Positions 1-6,725 of a stretch of 7,918 nucleotides of DNA are shown piece by piece. Made by a program: the position numbers and the translations under genes. Under the pieces are notes generated by a model. It ran no database searches and had not been told where the DNA came from. It was given only the letters and a program-made list of their open reading frames with translations. This stretch comes from SM23-28-2 sp964512285 (GTDB lineage: Bacteria; Chloroflexota; Dehalococcoidia; SM23-28-2), in NCBI GenBank assembly GCA_964512285.1, contig CAZEJO010000057.1, positions 1 to 7,918 of the forward strand. Direction: 5' to 3'. Position 1 is the stretch's first letter, and every line of letters begins with the position of its first letter.

Positions 1-1938
1 GGGCACGAAGCTGCCGATCTGGGCCAGCAGCACGATGAGGGCCACCTGGCGGATGTAGGTGGACTTGCCGGCCATGTTGGGGCCGGTGAGGACGATGATC
101 TGGGCGTCCTGATTGGAGAGATGGGTATCGTTGGGAACGAACGCTGCCGAAGGCAGCATGCGCTCGACCACCGGATGGCGACCGTCGCGGATGACGATCT
201 CGTCGTCCTGGGTCACGTCCGGTCGCACGTAGCCGTAGCGGGCGGCCACTTCGGCGAGTGCGCAGAAGACGTCGGCCTCGGCGACGGCGGTCGCCAGCTC
301 GAGGATGCGCTTGCCCTCGGCGGCCACCTGGGCGCACACCTGGCGGAAGAGGGTCGACTCCAGCTCCTCTTGGCGCTCGCGGGCGTGGAGGATCTGGAAC
401 TCGCGCTCCTTCAGCTCGGGGGTGGTGAAGCGCTCGCCGCCGACCAGGGTCTGCCGCCGCTGGTAGTGGGTGGGCACCAGCCGCATGTTGGCCTTGCTCA
501 CCTCGATGTAGTAGCCGAAGACCTTGTTGTAGCCCACCTTCAGCGACTTGATGCCCGTCTGCTGGCGCTCTCGCCGCTCCAGGTCGGCCAGGTACTTGCG
601 GGCGTCGCGGGCCACGCTGCGCAGGCTGTCCAGCTCCGGCGAGAAGCCGGCGCGAATGACACCGCCCTGCTCGAAGCTGGCGGCGGGCTCGTCCTCGATG
701 GCCTGCTCGATGAGGGCGGCCGTCTCCTCGCAGGGGTGAAGGCGGGCCAGCAGCTCGCTCGCTTCAGGCGTCTCTTCCCTATCGTCGGCGATGGCCTGAC
801 GCAGCGATGGCACCAGCTCGAGGCCACGGCGCAGGCTCACGACCTCTCGCGGTGCGGCCAGGCCGGCGCTGATGCGGCCCAGCAGGCGCTCCAGGTCGGA
901 CATCTTCGCCAGGAGACCGCTCACCTGGCCGCGGCGGACGGCGCTCTCGAAGAAGAACTGAAGTCGGTCCTGTCGTTGGGCTACTTCTGTTATGTCGAGC
1001 AAGGGCTGCCCTAGCCAGCGGCGCAGGAGGCGCGCGCCCATCGAGGTCTTGGTGAGATCGATGGTGGAGAGGAGGGAGGCGGTGCGTGGGCCCTGGCGGA
1101 CGCTGGCGAAAAGCTCGAGGTTGCGGCGGGTCTGGCTGTCGAGCGTCATGAAGGCGCTGGCGTTGTAGGTGGAGAGACGGGTGATGTGAGGCAGGACGGC
1201 TCGCTGGTTCTCCTGGAGGTAGGCGAGAACAGCGCCGGCGGCGGCCACTGCGAGAGGCTGGTCGGCGCAGCCGAAGGCGTCGAGGGAAGCGGCGCCGAAG
1301 TGGGCGAGAAGCATCTCGCTGGCCGCCTCTGGGTCGAAGCGATGGGCCTCGAGGTGGCTGACGGTCGCCTGTAGGCCTTCGGGCGGGTCCTGGCCCTCGG
1401 GGAGCACTAGCTCGGCGGGGCGTAGGCGGTCGAGCTCAGCGGGCAGCAGGTCGGCGTTCATCTGGGCGACGGCGAACTCGCCCGTGCTCACGTCCACGTA
1501 GGCGATGCCGGCTCGCTCCCCTTCGAGCGCGAGGGCGGCCAGGTAGTTGTTGGCTCGCTGGTCGAGCAGATCGCCTTCGACCACCGTGCCGGGGGTGACC
1601 ACACGCACCACCTGGCGCTCCATGAGCGTGCGTCCCTTCGACAAGCTCAGGACAGGCCCTTTCGCGGTGTCACTGACCTGCTCGCAGATAGCGACCTTGT
1701 GTCCTTTAGCGATTAGTTTAGCCAGGTAGCTATCGAGGGCGTGGTGGGGGATGCCCGCTAGGGGCACCCGCTGGCCCTTGCCGATGGGGCGCGAGGTGAG
1801 GACGATCTCCAGCTCGCGGGCGACGAGCTCGGCGTCCTGGTCGAACGTCTCGTAGAAGTCGCCCAGGCGGAAGAAGACGATGGCCTGGGGGAAGCGGCGC
1901 TTAATCTCCAGGTACTGACGGCGCAGGGGCGTGGTCAT
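1..1938 (-). CDS. mutS: DNA mismatch repair protein MutS, 5' 646 codons (partial)
   Basis: MutS recognises mismatches and small loops and, through its ATPase, recruits MutL. I translated the whole frame from the ATG at 1938 to the window edge without meeting a stop. The N-terminal mismatch-recognition motif is GDFYETF, with the wedge F28-x-E30. It is followed by AGIPHHALDSYLAKL, VVTPGT (about 113-118), the connector and lever regions, the core/clamp stretch KVGYNKVFGYYIEVSK (467-482), GRHPVVE (586-592), and Walker A GPNMAGKST (619-627), just before the edge. Roughly 200-240 residues (Walker B, helix-turn-helix, tail) should lie to the left. GGGAGGAG at 1956-1949, 10 nt before the ATG, supports this start. 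The oddity is an in-frame insertion of about ten residues (near 95-106) carrying the dispersed repeat, between KG and ERQVVRVVTPGT, where E. coli MutS reads KGPVERKVVRIVTPGT. Identification is near certain. Confidence 0.97.
   Translation of the reverse strand, partial: MTTPLRRQYLEIKRRFPQAIVFFRLGDFYETFDQDAELVARELEIVLTSRPIGKGQRVPLAGIPHHALDSYLAKLIAKGHKVAICEQVSDTAKGPVLSLSKGRTLMERQVVRVVTPGTVVEGDLLDQRANNYLAALALEGERAGIAYVDVSTGEFAVAQMNADLLPAELDRLRPAELVLPEGQDPPEGLQATVSHLEAHRFDPEAASEMLLAHFGAASLDAFGCADQPLAVAAAGAVLAYLQENQRAVLPHITRLSTYNASAFMTLDSQTRRNLELFASVRQGPRTASLLSTIDLTKTSMGARLLRRWLGQPLLDITEVAQRQDRLQFFFESAVRRGQVSGLLAKMSDLERLLGRISAGLAAPREVVSLRRGLELVPSLRQAIADDREETPEASELLARLHPCEETAALIEQAIEDEPAASFEQGGVIRAGFSPELDSLRSVARDARKYLADLERRERQQTGIKSLKVGYNKVFGYYIEVSKANMRLVPTHYQRRQTLVGGERFTTPELKEREFQILHARERQEELESTLFRQVCAQVAAEGKRILELATAVAEADVFCALAEVAARYGYVRPDVTQDDEIVIRDGRHPVVERMLPSAAFVPNDTHLSNQDAQIIVLTGPNMAGKSTYIRQVALIVLLAQIGSFVP
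1634..1656. repeat. Dispersed short repeat, copy 1 (inside mutS)
   Basis: The 18-bp core CCCTTCGACAAGCTCAGG (1634-1651) is followed by ACAGG. The same 18 bp occurs in the same orientation at 2897-2914. Read in the mutS frame it encodes the heart of PVLSLSKGRT, residues that have no counterpart in E. coli MutS. The length is a multiple of three, so the frame is preserved. From memory, this element and its translations (LSLSKG, FDKLRT) recur across many environmental bacterial genomes; that recollection cannot be tested here. Confidence 0.8.
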
Positions 1939-1948
1939 GGGCCGGCGG

Positions 1949-1991
1949 CTCCTCCCAAGGCTCGAGGCCAGGCTGCTCGAGGGATATTATA
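1949..1991 (-). promoter_or_regulatory. mutS -10 box and Shine-Dalgarno
   Basis: Read on the minus strand, an exact TATAAT lies at 1991-1986 and a strong GGGAGGAG ribosome binding site at 1956-1949, 10 nt before the mutS ATG. The predicted transcript start is near 1979, giving a leader of about 40 nt. At 17 bp upstream the sequence is GCGCCC, so there is no recognisable -35; the promoter is weak or relies on other contacts. It would let mutS be expressed independently of the gene ending at 2016. Confidence 0.5.
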
Positions 1992-2015
1992 GCGCGTCGG
2001 GGGACGGAGGGCGCG

Positions 2016-2843
2016 CTATCCGCCGGCGATCAGGACGCGCAGCTCGGCGCCGGAGGGGTCCGGACCGAGCTCGGCGGCAGTCTGGCTTACAGCGTCTTCC
2101 GTCGTGAGCCCGTCGAGCAGCAGGAGCTCAAGCATCCTCTCCGTTGCCGCGTCCGAGTGACTGCCCGAGACGGCGTCAGTCCAGCCCACGAAGGCGCTGG
2201 CGCCCTTGTCCAGGAAGGCTTGGGCAGTGGTGGGAGACTCGAGCCCGTCGCAGCCCATCAGTATGATGGTCGCGTCTTCGAAGCTGCCCTGCATGGCAGT
2301 TCTGATAAACTCTGCCCTTATGCCGAAGTATGGATCGCCGCCTTCATGGTAACGGACCCCGGCTAATCGCTGCGCCTTCTGATCCTCGTAGCATCCTGCC
2401 GGGCTATACGGCTCAGTGGTGAAGATGACGACTTCGTCTACCATCTCATCTCGCCAGACTTTTCTGACCTGGGTCGAGTGAGACCTCAGCACGATCAGGT
2501 CATGACCATGGGTGGGAAGCTCCCGGTAGAAGTCGACGGTGACCTCTTCGCTGGGATAATAGCCCACGACGTATCCGGCGTCCTCCAGCATGTCCGTGGC
2601 GGCTGCGGCGAATGCAGGGTTGGGGTCGTGCTCGCTGAGCTGGTCGACGATGGCGGCTGTCCTGGGCTCGGCGGGAGCGCCGCCGCCCGACGACAGGTTG
2701 CGGAACAGCAGCCCACCGACCAGGGCGACGGCGACAAGAGCGATAGCGGCTAGACTGACGCCTATACTGCGCTGAGACAGCGTCCAATTGAAGACCAGCC
2801 GCTCCGCTTTGTGGGCGCGCTTACTGCGTCTACGGCGGCTCAT
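2016..2843 (-). CDS. Signal-anchored extracytoplasmic protein, possible clan CD (caspase-like) peptidase fold
   Basis: The protein has 275 residues. A strongly basic N-terminus (RRRRSKRAHK) precedes one hydrophobic segment at about 27-48, which predicts a type II signal anchor with the C-terminal domain outside the membrane. A Gly/Pro-rich linker (52-60) leads to an alpha/beta domain. In it, DLIVLRSHS (115-123) ends one putative strand and ATIILMGCDG (191-200) ends another, placing H122 and C198 where clan CD peptidases (caspases, gingipain, clostripain, CHAT) carry the catalytic His and Cys. The following AQAFLDKGASAFVGW (207-221) resembles the segment after the Cys in such folds. The family assignment is inference from these motifs. 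ATG 2843 is the only usable start before an in-frame TGA in the upstream repeat, and no clear ribosome binding site precedes it. It lies 77 bp after the 2921-3913 gene on the same strand, probably co-transcribed with it. Confidence 0.75.
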   Translation of the reverse strand: MSRRRRSKRAHKAERLVFNWTLSQRSIGVSLAAIALVAVALVGGLLFRNLSSGGGAPAEPRTAAIVDQLSEHDPNPAFAAAATDMLEDAGYVVGYYPSEEVTVDFYRELPTHGHDLIVLRSHSTQVRKVWRDEMVDEVVIFTTEPYSPAGCYEDQKAQRLAGVRYHEGGDPYFGIRAEFIRTAMQGSFEDATIILMGCDGLESPTTAQAFLDKGASAFVGWTDAVSGSHSDAATERMLELLLLDGLTTEDAVSQTAAELGPDPSGAELRVLIAGG

Positions 2844-2885
2844 AGCGGAGGCACGATAGCATATGCGTCCCTTACCGCAGCCACT

Positions 2886-2930
2886 CCTTCGGCAAGCCCT
2901 TCGACAAGCTCAGGGCGGGCTCAGGACAGG
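2886..2930. repeat. Dispersed short repeat, copy 2 (longer, internally duplicated)
   Basis: This copy contains the same 18-bp core as copy 1 (2897-2914). Two internal near-duplications surround it: CCTTCGGCAAG then CCTTCGACAAG on the left, and CTCAGGGCGGG then CTCAGGACAGG on the right. It fills most of the gap between the genes at 2843 and 2921. Its right end overlaps the last codons and the TGA (2921-2923) of the upstream gene. Confidence 0.8.
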
Positions 2931-3913
2931 CGCCTGCGGGCGTACCAGCCGCTTGCTCCCACGACGACCACCGCTGCTGCGGCCGCGCCAGCGATGGCGG
3001 TGTAGGGTGGAGACGATGAGCCGCCGGGCGATTCAGCCGTCTCCAGCGGCGATGCCGCTATCTCCGGCAGTTCGGCTATGCCGCCACGAGGTAGCAAGCA
3101 CTCCGCTGGCACGAGTTCGCGAATGTCTATGAGCAGAAGGGCCTGAGCGGTCCGGTCGAAGATGACAGCGCCTGTAAGGTCGGAATCAGTAAGGCTGCCG
3201 CCTGTTGCCTGTGCCACTTCCTCGATCGCAAGATCGATTTCGTCTGCAGTGGCCTGCATCTCGTCAAAGACGAACGCTTCGAAATCCGGGAATCCCGAGG
3301 TCACGATTTCGTCTCGGAGGGCGAGCACCTCCGGCACCGTAGTGGAAAGAGCCGCGAAGCTGGTTCCTTGGATGTCGTTCGATACCGCTGTCAAGATACT
3401 GGAGTATTCAGACTGGTCTGCCTCAAGCTCGCCCAGCAGCTGCGTCGCGAACATACGCTGCAATTGAAGGTGGGCCAAATCTCCGTCTTGTAGCGCGCCG
3501 GAACATCTACGTAAGGTAGTGCCCAACAAGCGCGAGTGATCAACAAGCTGACCCGCGACGACGAGAGAATCGTTGATGTTGTCGAACGGCGGTCCGTAGC
3601 CCGGCACTGGCGTGAAACTGACAGGTGAGACCGAAGCCAAAGCGCCATGGTCAGGATCGGGGCTGCTTGGCGCGGCCGCGAAAAGATCCCATATTCCTAT
3701 GACTATGAAGCCGGCTCCCTGTCCAATTAAGCCGCCGATCCCTGCCGCCGTCGTGGTTGGCTCCGGGGTAACAACTCCAGCAGCGGAGATGACGCTCAGG
3801 CCTGTCGCTATGTCCCTCGCTTCTTGTTTGCCGGCTTCAGTCGGAGTTGCGGACGACCATCCCATCACTGCCAGTAACGTGAGTGTTCCTACGGTAAAAA
3901 TGGTTCGTCTCAT
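2921..3913 (-). CDS. Secreted protein with C-terminal membrane anchor, function unknown
   Basis: I do not recognise a family in this 330-residue protein. A signal peptide is clear at about 1-27 (MRR, then a hydrophobic stretch, then SATPTEAG). A Gly-rich hydrophobic segment (about 57-81, GIGGLIGQGAGFIVIGIWDLF) could be a second membrane or amphipathic helix. The middle (about 115-270) looks helical and acidic, with two cysteines (C137, C272) that could pair outside the cell. A Pro/Ser linker (about 286-303) leads to a C-terminal hydrophobic helix (about 305-322) ending in ARRRLS, a stop-transfer tail like a surface anchor but without LPXTG. The start is supported by GGGAGG at 3926-3921, 7 nt before the ATG. 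A consensus promoter lies 235 nt upstream. The last codons and the stop fall inside the dispersed repeat, so the native C-terminus may have been altered. Confidence 0.8.
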   Translation of the reverse strand: MRRTIFTVGTLTLLAVMGWSSATPTEAGKQEARDIATGLSVISAAGVVTPEPTTTAAGIGGLIGQGAGFIVIGIWDLFAAAPSSPDPDHGALASVSPVSFTPVPGYGPPFDNINDSLVVAGQLVDHSRLLGTTLRRCSGALQDGDLAHLQLQRMFATQLLGELEADQSEYSSILTAVSNDIQGTSFAALSTTVPEVLALRDEIVTSGFPDFEAFVFDEMQATADEIDLAIEEVAQATGGSLTDSDLTGAVIFDRTAQALLLIDIRELVPAECLLPRGGIAELPEIAASPLETAESPGGSSSPPYTAIAGAAAAAVVVVGASGWYARRRLS

Positions 3914-4148
3914 CTGAGTCCCTCCCGAGAGCTGCCTCTAGAATCCAGAAGGTTAAGCCGTGCGCCCGCATTCCTTAGCAGTGGCTTCGCTGGTGGCCGC
4001 CAGCGGGGCACTTCTTTATGTCCTTAGCTATCCGCTAGTCGCTCCTCCAGCACACGAAACGCCGGGTCCTGCCTGCACGCGGTAGACCCGGCGTCGGAAG
4101 CCAAAGTGAAGCGCAAACGCGCCACTGTGCCGCACCCCCCTTATTGGT
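3914..4148 (-). other. Structured 5' leader of the 2921-3913 gene
   Basis: From the predicted transcript start near 4148 to the ATG at 3913 there are about 235 nt without a convincing gene. Three hairpins can be drawn: 4105-4126 (AGTG/CACT plus GCGC/GCGC, four-base loop, two-base bulge); 4059-4068 with 4085-4094, ten perfect pairs (ACGCCGGGTC/GACCCGGCGT) around a 16-nt loop; and 3988-3993 with 4000-4005 (CGCTGG/CCAGCG) plus an outer AGTG/CACT pair (3980-3983, 4009-4012). A six-G run sits just after the start. I could not match it to a known riboswitch class. A short frame from the ATG at 3971 has no usable ribosome binding site. Confidence 0.45.
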
Positions 4149-4154
4149 GGGGCG

Positions 4155-4183
4155 ATTATAGGCAATTGTCGGACATATGTCAA
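4155..4183 (-). promoter_or_regulatory. Perfect consensus sigma-70-type promoter for the 2921-3913 gene
   Basis: On the minus strand TTGACA (4183-4178) is followed by a 17-bp spacer and TATAAT (4160-4155). Both hexamers are exact and the spacing is optimal. The predicted transcript start is an A near 4148. It points away from the nuoF-like gene and towards the two envelope-protein genes. An unregulated promoter of this quality would be very strong, which suggests control by the structured leader or by a repressor. Confidence 0.85.
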
Positions 4184-4318
4184 GCGTTTAGGTGAGGTAT
4201 TGTGTCGCTTTTTCCATCGTGGGTGTTATTGGAGACGAAGTGAGCGCACCGCGCTAGCATGCCACCTGATGGACAGGAGTGGGGCAGAACCGGGCTTGTC
4301 TGTCGGTGCGTTAGAGGC
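4184..4318. other. Short intergenic tail after the nuoF-like gene
   Basis: Between the TGA of the nuoF-like gene (4321-4319) and the promoter at 4183 I find no gene. The only structure is a small hairpin, AGCGC-acc-GCGCT at 4241-4253, without a following T-run on the minus strand, so no convincing intrinsic terminator is visible. Confidence 0.4.
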
Positions 4319-6211
4319 TCAGATGGGCTGGCTGCTGGTGGGCTCGCGCTGGAAGGCGTCCACCACCTGCACTGCCGCTGGCGCTAGCTCGCGGCAGGCG
4401 CCGCACTTGATGCACAGCGCCTGGTCGATGGTGTATTCACCGTCACGCTGGACGATTGCGTTCGTGGGGCAGATCTCCGCCGCCTCGGGCAGGCCATAGC
4501 TCTTGCCCGCGATCTCGTAGCGGATGAGGCCGGGGCAGACCTTGGCCGGGCAGCGCTTGTGCTCGATGTGCTCCTGGAACTCGTCCAGGAAGGCCTCGAT
4601 GCTGTTCATCACAGCGGTCGGTGCGGCCTGACCGTGGGCGCAGTTGGCGTAGCGCATCGTGTCGGCCAGCAGGCGCAGGAGGCCGATGTCTGAAGGGCGG
4701 CCACCGCCTTCGGAGATGCGGCGCAGGATGTCCACCATCCGCTGGGTGCCGCCGCGGCAGGTGCTGCAGCGCCCGCACGACTCGTCCTCGGCGAACCACT
4801 CGAAGTAGCGGCACATGTCGACGATGCAGGCGGAGTCGTCGATGATGACGAGGCCGCCGCTGCCCAGAAGGACGCCCTTCTCGCGGAAGGGCGCGGGCTC
4901 CAGCGGCAGGTCCACGTTGTCGGCGTGGAGGATTCCCCCCAGGGGCCCGCCCGGCTGGATCGCCTTGAGCGAGTGTCCCTCGGGCGGGCCGCCGCCGGCG
5001 TCGTACACCAACCGCCGCACTGGCGTGCCGAAGGGCACCTCGAGCACGCCCACGCGCTGGATGTGGCCGGAGAGGCTGAACATCTTGGTGCCCGTGTTGT
5101 CGTCAGTGCCTACGGAGGAGTACCATTCGGCCCCGTGGCGCAGGATGAGGGGCACGTTGGCGTATGTCTCGACGTTGTTGACGTTGGTGGGCTTGGCGAA
5201 CACCCCCGACTGCGCGGGGAAGGGCGGGCGGATCTTGGGCATGCCGCGGGCGTCCTCGACGGAGGAGATGAGACCCGTCTCTTCGCCGCAGACGTAGCTG
5301 CCAGCGCCGCGCACGATCTCCATGTCGTAGGAGCGGCCGCTGCCCAGGATGCTCTCGCCCAGGAGGCCTCGCTCGCGTGCCTGACGCAGGGCTAGCTCCA
5401 TCCGCTCCACACACAGCGGGTACTCCTCGCGGATGTAGATGTAGCCGTAGCTGGCGCCGGTGGCGTAGGCGCCGATGGTCATCCCCTCGATGATGCAGTG
5501 AGGGTCGCTCTCCATGAGGGTGCGGTTGACGAAGGAGCCGGGGTCGCCCTCGTCGGCGTTGCCGATCATGTACTTGGGCTCGCTCTTGGCGTCTCGCAGG
5601 AACTCCCACTTGCGAGCGGTGGGGAAGGCGGCGCCGCCGCGTCCCCACAGGCCGGCCCCTGCGTCAGAGACCTCCCACAGGACCTCCTCCTGGGGTATGT
5701 TCAGGGCTTTGCTCAAACCCTCGTAGCCGCCGCGGGCGATGTAGTGGTCGATGTTTTCGGGCTCGATGACGCCGCAGTTGGCCATAAGGCGGCGCTCTTC
5801 TTGCACGGCCATGAAGTCGAGAGACGACAGAGGCTTTACGCCATCCACGGGCCGGGGTGAGAGTGTCGCGAGGGCCAGCTCCCGGCAGACGCCATCTGGC
5901 GATGCCAGCGCTTCCTCGATAAGCTGGGGTACCCGCTCGGCGGTCACCCGCTGGTAGAGGACGCGCGAGCCGTCGGGCTTGGCGATCTCCACCGTCGGCT
6001 CGGCGTAGCAGAGGCCCCAACAGCCGGTGACGGCCACGTCCGCGTCCAGGCCGCGGCGCGAGACCTCCTGGCGGATGGCCTTCAGCGTCTCGTCAGCGCC
6101 GACGGCCCGGCTGCAGGTGGTGACGCCAACCGCTATGCGCGGGCGCGAGGGGCTCTCCACCGCTTGCCAGGCTCCTTCCGCCTGCTGGCGCAGCTCCCGG
6201 TAGGTGTTCAT
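4319..6211 (-). CDS. NADH dehydrogenase flavin subunit, NuoF/HydB/HndC type, with degenerate C-terminal ferredoxin domain
   Basis: This 630-residue cytoplasmic subunit should oxidise NADH at FMN and pass electrons through iron-sulfur clusters. Domain 1 (about 22-105) is thioredoxin-like, with C33, C64 and C68. Domain 2 is the NuoF core: GRGGAAFPTARKW (190-202), NADEGDPGSFVNR (218-230) and GAGSYVCGEETGLISS (302-317) bind FMN and NADH. ESCGRCSTCRGGT (C479, C482, C485) plus C524 bind the [4Fe-4S] cluster. Domain 3 (about 550-620) is the ferredoxin tail typical of HydB/HndC. It keeps HKRCPAKVC (H551, C554, C559), C581-Pro and C600/C603/C606, but lacks four of the usual eight cluster ligands. The ATG is 7 nt after the nuoE-like stop. 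AAGGGGAG (6230-6223) lies inside the upstream tail, implying translational coupling. FdsB (formate dehydrogenase) is an alternative relative, but it normally lacks the C-terminal ferredoxin. No symbol is given because Nuo, Hnd and Hyd cannot be separated here. Confidence 0.95.
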   Translation of the reverse strand: MNTYRELRQQAEGAWQAVESPSRPRIAVGVTTCSRAVGADETLKAIRQEVSRRGLDADVAVTGCWGLCYAEPTVEIAKPDGSRVLYQRVTAERVPQLIEEALASPDGVCRELALATLSPRPVDGVKPLSSLDFMAVQEERRLMANCGVIEPENIDHYIARGGYEGLSKALNIPQEEVLWEVSDAGAGLWGRGGAAFPTARKWEFLRDAKSEPKYMIGNADEGDPGSFVNRTLMESDPHCIIEGMTIGAYATGASYGYIYIREEYPLCVERMELALRQARERGLLGESILGSGRSYDMEIVRGAGSYVCGEETGLISSVEDARGMPKIRPPFPAQSGVFAKPTNVNNVETYANVPLILRHGAEWYSSVGTDDNTGTKMFSLSGHIQRVGVLEVPFGTPVRRLVYDAGGGPPEGHSLKAIQPGGPLGGILHADNVDLPLEPAPFREKGVLLGSGGLVIIDDSACIVDMCRYFEWFAEDESCGRCSTCRGGTQRMVDILRRISEGGGRPSDIGLLRLLADTMRYANCAHGQAAPTAVMNSIEAFLDEFQEHIEHKRCPAKVCPGLIRYEIAGKSYGLPEAAEICPTNAIVQRDGEYTIDQALCIKCGACRELAPAAVQVVDAFQREPTSSQPI

Positions 6212-6218
6212 GCCGGGG

Positions 6219-6698
6219 CTAGCTCCCCTTTTCTTTCAGCTCGCGCGCCAGCTTGATGGCCTCGCTAACGGTCAGCGGGCCCTTGGGGTGGCCGTCGAGG
6301 CGGATCAGGGGCGCCAGGGCACAGGTGCCGTCGCACTGGACGAGGTGAAGACCGATGGCCTTGTCGTCGGTGCTCTCCTCCAGGCCGATGCCCAGCACGG
6401 CCTCCAGCGCCCGCCGGATGTTCTCCGAGCCCTTGAGGCGGCAGGCCGGCCCGCTGCACCAGGAGATGGTCGTGCGTGCGGGCGGCTCCCGCCGGATCTC
6501 GGAGTAGAAGGTGATGGCGCCGTAGATCTTGGCGGGGGTCGTGTGCAGCTTCTCGGCCAGGAGGGGGATGGCCTGAGGCGGCACGTGGCCGTACGCCTCC
6601 TGGATGCGATGAACGACGGCCAGCAGGTCGGCGTTGTCGGGCTTGAGGTCGGCTAGGAACTGCTCCAGGTCTGGTGAGTCCTTAGTCGTGTCGGTCAA
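6219..6698 (-). CDS. NuoE/HydC/HndA-type [2Fe-2S] subunit (TTG start)
   Basis: The protein has 159 residues, the usual length for NuoE-like 24-kDa subunits. An N-terminal helical bundle (about 10-70, with the family stretch AYGHVPPQAIPLLAEKL and the IYGAITFYSEI region) precedes a thioredoxin-like domain. All four [2Fe-2S] ligands are present: C81 and C86 in WCSGPACR, C122 and C126 in QCDGTCALAP. It pairs with the flavin subunit 7 nt downstream to form the NADH-oxidising module. The start is TTG at 6698. GAGG at 6710-6707, 8 nt upstream, supports it, and no Met codon follows in the conserved part. No nuoG, hydrogenase or formate dehydrogenase gene flanks it, because the upstream neighbour is divergent. 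Confidence 0.95.
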   Translation of the reverse strand: MTDTTKDSPDLEQFLADLKPDNADLLAVVHRIQEAYGHVPPQAIPLLAEKLHTTPAKIYGAITFYSEIRREPPARTTISWCSGPACRLKGSENIRRALEAVLGIGLEESTDDKAIGLHLVQCDGTCALAPLIRLDGHPKGPLTVSEAIKLARELKEKGS

Positions 6699-6725
6699 GG
6701 GACAAACCTCTCTCGCCTATGGACG

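Noticed and set aside
121..1014. A 297-codon plus-strand open frame
   Set aside because: It is exactly antisense to mutS, whose frame carries unmistakable MutS motifs along the same DNA; the plus-strand product is low in complexity and arises from GC-rich codon use.
3914..3971. Upstream open frame beginning ATG 3971 in the leader
   Set aside because: AAGGA abuts the ATG with no spacing, and the frame overlaps the signal-peptide region of the real gene out of frame.
3980..4017. Plus-strand intrinsic terminator (hairpin 3988-4005 followed by TTCTTTA)
   Set aside because: There is no plus-strand gene upstream to terminate; the hairpin is better read as part of the minus-strand leader.
4105..4140. 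Cobalamin-riboswitch-like string (GCCACTGTG on the plus strand)
   Set aside because: The rest of the cobalamin consensus, including the downstream B12 box, is missing, and no plus-strand gene follows.
4241..4253. Intrinsic terminator of the nuoF-like gene
   Set aside because: The stem is only five pairs with a three-base loop and is not followed by a T-run on the minus strand.
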